A stretch of DNA of 64,000 nucleotides from NCBI RefSeq assembly GCF_037975245.1, contig NC_092579.1:8340001-8404000 (forward strand). The letters are read 5' to 3'. The notes under the pieces were generated by a model. The model saw only the letters and a program-made list of their open reading frames with translations. It was not told the origin of the DNA and ran no database searches. A program made the position numbers and the translations under genes. Of this stretch, positions 50,111 to 64,000 are shown one piece after another. How positions within the stretch are numbered: the first letter of the stretch is position 1; every line of letters starts with the position of its first letter. The stretch comes from Apostichopus japonicus. Its lineage: Eukaryota; Echinodermata; Holothuroidea; Aspidochirotida; Stichopodidae.

Positions 50111-50784
50111 CCGGCCCGCCAGAGATTATCTATGGTGCGAAATTTTAGTGAGCAGATTTATTGATAACAATTTGAAGCTGTATAATCATCATCCGAACCT
50201 TCTGCGTCCAAAAAACTGCATACAGGTCAGTTTTTGTGACACTCTCTCAGTGGAGGAGGGGGGGAGGGGCGGGCGGCTGAACTTTGTTCATCCGTTTTAT
50301 CAGGACGGAAAATAAATCAGTACCTCCTGGATAAACAACATGTCTGCGCCCTTGTGTAAACTTATGCCGATCCCGGTTTCAGTAGTGTACATGGAATTAC
50401 GTATACTAATAGCCAAGGCCTATACTAGTTACAGTCACTTTATTACGCTGAACAACCAAAGTGAAGGCTTGAGTTCCTATTTTTGATATGAACGCAATGC
50501 ATGTGTGCCCGGTGACTGTGCTGAGGACTAGCAGGTAAAAGTGGTCGGATTTTCACAAAATAACGTTATTGCGTTACTTGACAAATTGACAATTCGTCCA
50601 TATGAGTCAGTTACACACTGAGACGTGAGACTACAGGGAGTAGGCTAGGCCCTAATAATTAAATAGGCAAAGGCCTAACGTTTACAGCTCGTATAGCACC
50701 TGTACCTATTTATCTGAAAACCAAACTCATGATGAGGGACGTGTTGAAGATTTGTGTGGATCTTCCAGGCAGGTAGGTCTAGGC

Positions 50785-50850
50785 CAGGGTTGTCCAACCT
50801 TTTGCAGAGGAGGGCCACATGGAATGATTATGATGAAGGAGGGGGCCGCA
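50785..50850 (+). mobile_element. Second hAT 5'-terminus fragment
   Basis: The same CAGGGTTGTCCAACCT start as 50054, in the same orientation 731 bp downstream. It is followed by the GAGGGCCACATGG sequence common behind hAT TIRs. No matching right end was found. Confidence 0.55.
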
Positions 50851-51239
50851 TGAACCCTAGCCTACGCTCGATTTTTTGCCCGAAGCCCAAGGCAACAAAA
50901 TGTGAGCACTGCGAGCAGAGCGCACTGATTATACAGTTGTTATTCTGCCGATTAGAAGTAAGCTTTCACATTCATATGGTACGGATTCTAAAGTCAGGCC
51001 ATCCAGGAAATGCCTGCGATTGGCTGAAACCCTAAATCTTTTCTGAGATCTATTTTGATTGGTGCTAACATTCTGTGACAACGTCGTAGTGCGGGGACTT
51101 CACATGGCAGCGACGCGTCTCGGCCATCGGGATCGTTTTACAAGGGGCTCAATTGATTAGGAAAAACACCGATATTATCTTCATCACCCTCAAAACTATT
51201 TCCTCCTCTTCTTCCTCAAGAAAATAATTTTAGTCAAAG

Positions 51240-51539
51240 CTTACGAATGTCCGGAGAGGTGAAGTCCTATTTCCTCGGAATCGGAAGATTCGGAAGAAGA
51301 CAATTGATGAGAAGAGTGTTGTGGTTACATTTAGTAAACTGTATAACGCCGTATCGGTAAACAGCGGGGAGTCGGCTTTGGCTGAAATGGTTCCATTGAT
51401 GACGTCAGATGAACTGCGGTGGGCAGCTTTGCTTTTTTTACGAGTGGCAGCTCGAGAGGTCTCTAGGGAATACTTTGACAGCGAATATCTGGCGTTTGAA
51501 GCCGTATTTACGGAAAGTTGTGCATGGGTGGTGTTGTAG
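51240..51539 (+). pseudogene. Open frame at right end of the 14-kb element, possible transposase C-terminus
   Basis: A 99-codon frame open from CTT at 51240 to TAG at 51537-51539 begins with a basic stretch (RRGEVLFPRNRKIRKK) and ends 52 bp from the right TIR. It has the same orientation as the THAP-like start at the left end. I recognise no family motif. The position suggests the last exon of the element's transposase; this is inference. Confidence 0.3.
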
Positions 51540-52741
51540 TAATGTAGATAAACCATTCTAAAGCATGAACATTTTTCATTTCATAACCTCTTTAAATTGT
51601 AAAAAGAAAAAAAAAAGGAGCTAAACTGAAATCCACAAGACAGGATGGATGTCGATAAAAAAGTTAACGAAAGCATCGGGTCACGTGATCTTGCTTCAAT
51701 GCTTGGCAATGCTAAACTGTCTATACATTATATAAGGAAGTATATATAGAAAAGACGAATAGCTAAAAATGACGTCACTTGAAGCCAATAGTCCGTTATG
51801 TTTAAATAACCTTGGAAACTGTGGTTATTCGAAGAATCTGTTTTCATATTTCACCTGAATAAAGGCAAGGTTAAAACTACATGACCAGTGCACTATAGAC
51901 TAGTGTCGACTTTAGAATTGAAAGAAGAACAGAGACCTGTATAACATCCTTTCATATAACATGATTGCATTTCCCTGTTTACGTTTTGCCTGTTTAATGT
52001 TCTCATGTGCCACGGAAAGTATAATGACTCTGGAAATACCAATAAAACCGCGTTAAAGGGATAGTCAGGTGGGTATAGTTGATTGCTTACAATAATATTG
52101 GAAATGGTTGTGCATCTTTAGGGTCACCATCACATGACAAAAAGATTCAATTGTTTTAAAATCTAGTGATATATTTTAAAAGTGTCTGGCAACAGCTCCG
52201 AATCATTAATCGGCACTGGCGCTCTTTCTTTTTTATATTATATTTAAATTATTTATAATTATTATTATTATTATGATATTTATATAAGTTATTTATCCAC
52301 AAAGGCAAATAATATTTATTTCTACAAGATAAAAAGGTTCCCAAAAGAGATGAAGTTCTAGACACAGAGAACATTGACAGTTTATAAACCGTATACCGCA
52401 TTTCATGGACTTATCAACAAGAAGTATATAATCGGGTCAGTAAATAATAAAGCCTTGGACGAACGATCATCTGCAAATATAATATCACATATCCCCTTAT
52501 CATGGTGATCAGCGTTATTAGGTAACGAAGGATCTTTACCAGCTTCATTATAAGTACCTCATGACATTTTCAATCAACTACATCTGAACTTGAGGTGGAA
52601 TAAAACTTGAGACGGGTTTTTCAACTAACCATGCGAAATAAAATACAAATTCTGTCATCGGAATATTCCTTTAAAGTAATCGACAGGTTTCAGAAAACAT
52701 GAAAATCATGCACCCCGCTTGAACATTTTTTGAACCGTTTT

Positions 52742-53162
52742 CTACGGAAGCGTAGAGAATACATTCAACTGTCAAAATGTCAACATTAAATTTTAGGACC
52801 CTGACCTAGTTTCTTGAAGGTCGTGTTCTTTAATTTCAATTGAAGTTTAAGTTTTAATATCTTGTTTACGCAATAACTCACAAATTGAAGCTTGTCATTC
52901 AAAATGAATAAAATATCTTAATATTTTTCAAATTGTTTACATTTGGACGACTCGATGCATCTCGACAAATTAATTAATTTTCAGACTTTTGTCCTCATGA
53001 CGAGTTGATGCATCTCGGTAAAAAGTGAGTTTTCAGATTTTTGATATATTGACGATGTAGCATATGTGGTCAAAACGTCAATTTTCAACTTCTTTTCATA
53101 TTGAAGAATTAATTGCATGTCATCAAAACGTCAATTTACATGTCTTTTCTCCGCTTCCGTAG
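52742..53162. mobile_element. CTACGGAAGCGTAG MITE (copy in unit C)
   Basis: The tandem-copy equivalent of 26805-27225. Its right TIR carries a substitution (TCTCCGCTTCCGTAG), so the TIR is no longer perfect. Confidence 0.7.
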
Positions 53163-53708
53163 TTTTTGTATACTACCGCTAATAAACAGAGGAAGCAACA
53201 CGTTGTACGTTATCATGCGCTATTTAAAGGTTTGCAGTCATTGTCATTTGAAGCGATATCAATGCAGTGTTCCGATGACCGCAGATTAATAATGTAAAGT
53301 TCACGTGAAGTTAGCGATTACCGTATTTCCTCTTTGCGGCGGATACTGTACGATGTTCATCAAAGTGTAGCAAGAGCGAATCACATGCAGTACATTTTCG
53401 TGTCGCGTTTATTTAGCAGAGAAGATAATAAAAGGGCTCAAAGTTTCTTCAATTCAAATATCGAGCAAAAGTACACGCTGTAAACACTGTTACGTATTGT
53501 TTTGCCTATCAATTGTATAGATTGGATATAGTATAACAGGGTACTCCTGGCAATGTTATCTGTAAGTTTATTCTTTGGTGCTCTCCATGGTTGAAGGAAC
53601 TCACAGTGGCTTTGACGTCCAATTAATACGTAGACGATTGCATGACAGATGCGATGTGGTAAGTGGTTACTTAAGAAACTTCTATCGTGTTTTCATCATC
53701 CTCTATAT

Positions 53709-54238
53709 CAGGGGTTCCCTAACTGGGGTGCATAAACCCCCAGGGGGTGCGTGAGCCCATCCCAGGGGGGTCGTGAGACGTTTCTGAAAGTCAAAACTAG
53801 AGTACTTTTTGTTGAACTAAAATCTGATATATCATATAGTTTATTAATGTACAAAAGTCGAACCTATCGACAAACTCTTTTCGCGTTCCATACGCATATG
53901 TTGCCATAGTAGTACCGTACCGTGCATGTGATAAATAACTGAATTATTGAAACAGACACACGCCGCATGACTTTGGTGAAGTTGGTGTACGCATGACAGT
54001 ACGTCGTGAAGATAAAGAGCTGAGAAAGTAACTGAAAGGTTGGCCAAAGTAATTATTATTATTTTGGTAATTCCACTTGGCCTCCATTTTGCCCGACACA
54101 ATGCAAAGTTAGCATAAATTCATGCTTGAAAATCATAGTATAATAATGACTCAGATCGTTTCTCGAATAGTTGGGGGTTCGTGGACAACTCTGACATCCA
54201 CAAGGGGTTAGTGGGGGGATAAGGTTAGGGAAACCCTG
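53709..54238. mobile_element. hAT-type MITE (copy in unit C)
   Basis: The tandem-copy equivalent of 27774-28303, with the same termini and the same CTCTATAT/TTCTATAT flanks. It was inserted before the 11.6-kb duplication. Confidence 0.85.
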
Positions 54239-54874
54239 TTCTATATAGTTGTAGGGCTATAATTTGACATGAGGTGTAACGTTTGCTGGGGCAGACGGAG
54301 GATAAATGTGGCGTTTCAATGTTTTTGTAGGACCTTTTGCGCAGACTTTTTGCAAATGCCGATCCGAGTCAGTGATAAAATTGTCGTCACCCCTTCGCTA
54401 TCACGGAAAATCTCTCCGTTAGGCCTGACCAGAGGGAAGGGTGTTAGGGGTTATAGTTACCGATGCAATATGAAAATTGCTCTTTACTTCACAAAAGACA
54501 AATATACCATGGAACTTATAACATTAGTACAACGTACCCATACTTTCTTGAAGCTATACAGATCTACAAGTTAAATAGGTAAAATAGGTTAAAAAGGTTA
54601 AATAGGTAAATAGGTAAAAAAGGTAAAATACGTAAAAGGTACACTTTTGACTCGATGATTCAGCAATTAACAAAAAGTAATTTGCTTCCTTTATCAGAAT
54701 GGAAATTTTCTCCCGGATATCATAAGATAGTAATTAAACACTTAAAGGTATCAAGATTGTCACATCAACTTCCTCAAAGTTGTATTTATAGCCAAAGCAT
54801 AATGGTTCGTATTTCAATTCAAACGCGTATGCAGTGCTCAAATAGGAACCGGGAACTAGTTGTGGTCATATACC

Positions 54875-55012
54875 GGTGTTGTGGCTGAGTGGATTAAGGG
54901 GGGAGGGGGGTGGGGGTGAGTGAGTGGAATTTGATGCAATGAGGCTCAGCAATTGGGAGGTTCGACGTGAAGACTGTAATCTACAAGCCCTTGCGGGCTG
55001 CTCCCACATTCG
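54875..55012 (+). mobile_element. tRNA-Ser-derived SINE (copy in unit C, tail replaced)
   Basis: The equivalent of 28919-29062. Homology stops at CCCACATTCG (55003-55012), where (ATT)n and the LINE cluster begin. About 320 bp present in unit B (29063-29384) is missing here. Confidence 0.65.
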
Positions 55013-55295
55013 TTATTATTATTATTATTATATTTATTACATTTATTATTATTATTATTAATATTATTATTATGATGATGATTATTATGATTATTATGAT
55101 TATTATAATTATTATTATTATTATTATTATTATGATTATTATTATTATTATGATTATGATGATTATGATGATTATGATGATTATGATGATTATGATAATT
55201 ATTATTATTATTATTATTATCATTATTATTATTAGGGCCTATTATTATTATGATTATGATTATTATTATTATTAGGGCCTATTATTATTATTATA
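55013..55295. repeat. (ATT)n microsatellite with AGGGCCT interruptions, left flank of LINE
   Basis: ATT and ATG trinucleotides, with AGGGCCT inserted at about 55235 and 55275. It abuts the truncated 5' end of the L1-like element. Confidence 0.95.
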
Positions 55296-59811
<4,516 letters not shown>

Positions 59812-61472
59812 TTTGCAAACATTGATTCCATTGCTACTGGTCCTTTTGAACCTTATGTTCAACAGCATTTCCAATCGAAGTTGACTGGGTTCAAGCCACT
59901 TTCTAACGATGAAGTTCGCACAATTATCAAATCCTCCAATACGGCTACCTGCAATCTTGACCCAATACCCACTTGGTTACTTAGAAAGTGTCTTGACCCC
60001 CTTTTGCCTGTATTGACTACCATGATCAATCTTTCACTTAAAAATGGTAATGTTCCTGACAAATGGAAGATTGCTACCGTTACTCCATTGTTAAAGAAAA
60101 CAGGTTTGGACCCTATCTATTCTAATTATAGACCAATTAGTAATTTGAGTTATGTTTCTAAGTTAGTTGAATGTGCTGTAGTTAATGAGATTGTCTCACA
60201 TTGTTCATCACATGCTACTTTTCCTGATTGCGAATCTGCGTACAGGCAAAATCACTCTACAGAAACTGCACTTATGAAAATTCATAGTGATATATTGATG
60301 AATATGGACCAACAACAATGCACTCTTTTAATCCTGTTGGATTTGAGTGCAGCGTTCGATACTGTTAACCATGATATTCTTATGAACATATTGCGTACCC
60401 AATTTGGTATTGTTAATAATGCACAAAAATGGATTGGTAATTATCTGTCTTTCAGAAAACAGCATGTATCTATAGAAAATATCTCATCGAAAGATTTCTC
60501 TTTGAATTGTGGTGTACCACAGGGCAGCTGTCTCGGTCCTGTTCTTTTTCTTTGTTATGTTTCTCAGTTGTTTACCATTGTCTCTAAACACCTTCCTAAC
60601 GCACATAGTTATGCTGATGATACACAATTATATTTATCTTTCAATGCTGGTTCTCTGTTATCTGAGGAACGGGCTGTTCTGGCAATGCATCACTTATATT
60701 CGAAATAAGACATTGGATGATCAGCAATAGGCTTATGATCAATGATTCTAAGACTGAGTTTCTTTTAATTGGGACTCGCCAACAAGTTGCTAAGACTCGG
60801 GTTCAGATGATAAAAGTAGGTAACGTGGATATTAAGCCATGTGATAGTGCAAAAAATCTTGGGGTTTATCTTGACAGCAACATGTCAATGGACATTCATA
60901 TTGGAAAAGTTTGCTCAAGGGCCTACCATGGACTCTATAATATTCGTCAGATCAGAAAATTCCTGGATGAGGACTGTACTAAAACTCTTATTAATGCTTT
61001 TGTAATTAGTCACATCGACTACTGTAATGCACTCTTGATTGGTTTACCTGATTATAAGCTTCGTAGAGTTCAAATGGTACTTAATGGAGCGGCTCGTTTG
61101 ATTTACGCTCTTCCTAAATTTTGTCATATTACTTTTACTTTACAATCTCTTCATTGGTTACCTGTACAGCAACGCATTGAATTTAAACTAATCTTGCAAG
61201 TATTTAAATGTTTAAAAGGTCTTGCACCTAGGTATTTATGTGATATGATCTCGGTGAAGTCTAGTTGTTACTCTTTGCGCTCACATTCTCGAATCACACT
61301 GCATGTTCCTTGTATCAATCATAATACATTAGGCAATAGGGCTTTTGCCTACAAAGGACCTCGGTTGTGGAATGCACTTCCGGTGGAATTGATGCGTATC
61401 GACTCCTTGATCCTAGATGCTTTCAAGATAAAGTTAAAAACATATCTGTATAAGCTTGCTTATTCTGATTGA
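59812..61472 (+). pseudogene. CR1/L2-like reverse transcriptase, frameshifted
   Basis: The first frame (to TAA at 60706-60708) contains SNYRPISNLSY, LLDLSAAFDTVNHD, VPQGSCLGPVLF and the catalytic YADDTQLY. A frameshift near 60680-60710 moves the reading to the frame from about 60691. That frame carries the downstream HWMISNRLMINDSKTEF, NLGVYLDS, HIDYCNALLIGLP and LHWLPV.QRIEFK motifs typical of the family's C-terminal region. The product is non-functional: no endonuclease and a broken frame. Confidence 0.85.
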
Positions 61473-61546
61473 CCCGACTGGTTGGCTTTTTCCTTGTTAA
61501 GTGCTTTTGAATGTTTTGTACAAAATTAGCGCTATATAACTGCATT
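59812..61546 (+). mobile_element. 5'-truncated CR1/L2-like LINE
   Basis: The element begins inside the reverse transcriptase region directly after (ATT)n. Its 3' UTR ends with the typical GCGCTATATAACTGCATTTA followed by ATT repeats, as in many CR1/L2-group elements. Confidence 0.85.
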
Positions 61547-61650
61547 TATTATTATTATTATCATTATTACTATTTTTATCATTACTACTACTACTATGTT
61601 TATTATTACTATCATCATTATTATTACTATCATTATTACTCTGTTTTTGT
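61547..61650. repeat. ATT-rich LINE tail
   Basis: Mixed ATT/ACT/ATC trinucleotides form the 3' tail of the CR1/L2-like element. It merges into the ATT-rich tract that also precedes the receptor-like exon in unit B (29380-29400). Confidence 0.85.
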
Positions 61651-61673
61651 TTGTTTTTTTGTTTTTATGAAAG

Positions 61674-64000
61674 TGACTGCGAGAGTGATAGTTCTAGCTC
61701 TTCTAGTGACTCTGAAGATGAAGCCAAACCCATCTTGAGAGGACTCCATAAAACGTCTGAGTGTAGCGCTGATCTAGAGAATAATACTTTACCAAATGAC
61801 AGTGAGGATGTGACGTCACCACAAGTCGCAAGTCGACTGCCTTTTGTTGTTCTATTGGTGATGAAACTTGTCTGTATCTTCCAGCATAGTCAAGTGACAG
61901 GAGTCAGAAGATGTTTCCGATGCAAATTGCAAGCGAGCAAAGAAAGAACAAAGGTATTGCTGATTGTGTTGCTTAAGCAAAGAAATCTTCGCTAAAACGT
62001 TGTTTTAGTTTTGTTATTGGAAAGGTGTGATAATAATAATAACTTTAAAGATGAATTGAGAGCCGCAAACATTTAGTTGAAGTGAACTGTGGATGATCAT
62101 CACTGATATTAGAAAATCAAAACCTCTGTTCTTCGTCTTTGCCATATGAGTTCAGAAAATGTAATTCAATATTAAGATCACATAACAAAGAATACAGAAG
62201 AATACAATAAAATCGATAACGATGTTCTTCCTTTCACGTAAATACCAAGTGTTATAATATATGAGAGACTTTGTAAAGAACAGCGGTATTAATCTGTGTA
62301 GTTTTATTCATTCATTGATTCATTCACTCGATAATACATCTATTCATGCATTCATCAATTCATGAACTCATTCTCCTATTCTGTTCTGTAGACGGTATGG
62401 TGGGTGAGTAACTGTTCTGGGAAAAAAATTGAGGCACACTTTTCATGATCACTATGGATACACGTACCACTCAACCCCAATTTGCCCCTACCCTATCTCC
62501 CAGATATCTGCCCTATATACCCTGCCCTACCCTATCCCCCAGACCCGTACGGAGGATTTTTTACGGGTGTGTTTTCTGGTAAACGTAACCCCGTACGTAT
62601 TGGTTCCCCTCCAGTTCTCGTGCATGCGGTGCTTCCCCCTACCTCCCCCCCCCCCGCCTTTTAATTCAACGCCTCTACTCTCTGTCTCGGTTTCAGTTTC
62701 TCCAATCAGAAGATCATTTAACCTGGTACATGATGAACAAACACTGCAGCTTCCAACCCCAAAATCAATGGTACGGAGAATCTGATATAACCGAGTCATC
62801 GTATGAAAAACTTCTAGGCTCGTACAGTGAAAACACGGGAAGAGCAAGCCTGCCCCCTTGTCAGTGTTGCGAAAGTTACTGGTGGAACTACGATGGGGTA
62901 CCAGAGAGATATGATGATAAAGAAAGAGGTAAGTGTCGCCATTATAGTTGACCCTGCATGGTACAATAGACCCTTGCAGCGTACAATAGACCCCCTGCAG
63001 CGTACGATAGACCCCCTGCAGGGTACAATTTGAAAATTCAGTAACGAGGGTAAAGCTATTTGCTAAAATAATATGTTTAACGTGAAACAGCCGGTTTAAA
63101 AAGGCTTTGGATGATATGGTATGGATTTGTGAGTTGTGGTGAGTTATGGTTGGGGGAGGGTGGGGGGGGGGTTTGATCATTTTAAAATAGACATCGTGTT
63201 ATTTAATTCTTATTAAAGTGCCGGGACATATTTGCACAATTTAATAGAGTCTATCTCTTCGAGAAAAAGAAACTACAAATTGCAATATGAGTATTCTTTA
63301 TAATCTCGCCACGTGTTACAGTACTTCTCACAGTATAATATATTCAATGTTATCAAACCCACCCAGTTACAGCGCCCCCCCCCTCCCCCGCCCTCTTCCC
63401 GCCGGCATATTGATGTGAATAAGGGGAATACTTCCATCAGATTATAAAGGTACACATGCTGACCACTCCTTCCTGTTCATGTATCGATCATATTTAATAT
63501 AAACATACGAAAAAACATTATTCTCTTACAATATGTTAAAATGAAATATTCGATGTCTTCGAAATATTTTGAATTCTGCAACTACTTTCTATCCGTTATT
63601 TTCATCTTTGGCTCAGCGACTGGCTGATATCACATCATGTGACTATTTCTGACGATCTGTTATTTTTTTTTCAATAAATGGATTATGTATATAGACTTTA
63701 TTAGCACACGTGCACGAATCCATGTGTAGTAAAACTATACGTCATTGGAGGGTAAAGAGAGGGAGGCGGCTGCTGTTGCCATAGGTAACAAATCAGACTT
63801 GATTGTAGTCGAGCTAACGAATTAAAATTGCTATGGTGATTTTGGCAGTATATGAACTATTTAAAATTATGATCAGCTCAAAGAGATGATTCACGACAGT
63901 TTATAATGTACGATTATTTTTCTTTCAACAAAATTTCAAAATAATTAACGATTAACTAGCTATACGATATATTTTGTTGTTGTTCTTTGTATTTCAGGTA
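61674..64000 (+). CDS. Tandem copy of the receptor-like gene, partial, one acceptor lost
   Basis: Equivalent exons are 61674-61953 and 62691-62928, with the third starting at 63998 and cut by the window edge. Exon lengths match the upstream gene exactly (280 and 238 bp) and the frames are open. Eight substitutions separate the copies over these two exons; seven change the residue. The acceptor used by exon 2 upstream (CTCAG, AG at 30480-30481) is CTCGG here (62689-62690). The next AG, five bases downstream, would shift the frame. The copy is therefore a pseudogene, uses another acceptor, or the upstream model is wrong at this junction. Downstream exons are outside the window. Confidence 0.45.
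62950..63029. repeat. Intronic ~22-bp minisatellite (unit C)
   Basis: The same four-unit array as 30741-30820, again just after the exon-2 donor. Confidence 0.8.

Larger units (their letters stand above)
37241..51591 (+). mobile_element. 14.35-kb TTAA-target DNA transposon, Kolobok-like
   Basis: The element is bounded by TTAA at 37237-37240 and 51592-51595 and by a perfect 15-bp TIR (AGAGGTTATGAAATG). Two paralogous empty sites with one uninterrupted TTAA exist at 21309-21312 and 25644-25647. TTAA targets are used by piggyBac and Kolobok. The AGRGG-like terminus and a THAP-like start at 37551 favour Kolobok, whose transposases carry THAP domains. No intact transposase is visible. It is unusually long and contains nested hAT-like and TTAA MITE insertions. 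Imperfect inverted repeats also pair 38194-38268 with 51008-51077. Confidence 0.75.

Noticed and set aside
62527-63180. 217-codon minus-strand frame
   Set aside because: It runs antisense to the duplicated receptor-like exon and the minisatellite; the upstream paralogous region breaks it.

Overview
The window is eukaryotic nuclear DNA, AT-rich and intron-bearing, and crowded with transposons and recent duplications. There is no operon structure, no ribosome binding sites and no CRISPR array. A tRNA-derived SINE, hAT and TTAA-type DNA transposons, L1/Tx1-like and CR1/L2-like LINEs and a multi-exon seven-membrane-segment gene all point to a metazoan. I favour a marine invertebrate, possibly an echinoderm such as a sea cucumber, but that rests on general resemblance only.

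Layout. (1) 1-13424: two nearly identical ~5.03-kb blocks (1-5025 and 8395-13424) flank a 3.4-kb spacer. Both carry the same SINE and the same hAT-type MITE, and I see no convincing gene. (2) 13425-16738: unique DNA with at most one candidate small exon. (3) 16739-19165: a two-coding-exon gene for a secreted precursor. A signal peptide is followed by about 22 acidic units of roughly S-D(11-15)-LTA, each ending in an R-K-R-R processing site. (4) 17523-26117: a ~4.26-kb head-to-tail tandem duplication that re-copies the array exon without its signal-peptide exon. (5) 24926-36564: an 11.6-kb block holding a four-exon gene (29451-36235) for a multi-pass membrane protein, best guess a gustatory-receptor-like chemoreceptor. 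Its last intron carries a repeat rich in AGGTCA half-sites. (6) 36565-64000: a second, tandem copy of block 5, running off the window just as the third exon of the duplicated gene begins. Two large insertions interrupt it: a 14.35-kb TTAA-flanked, THAP-bearing, Kolobok-like DNA transposon (37241-51591), and a pair of LINEs embedded in (ATT)n tracts (about 55013-61650).

The duplications let copies be used as controls for each other. They give exact empty sites for the 14-kb transposon, show that array units expand by duplication, and show that the downstream receptor-like copy has lost a splice acceptor. The most interesting item is the polyaspartate precursor: a multi-copy prohormone-like design whose predicted products are almost pure aspartate.
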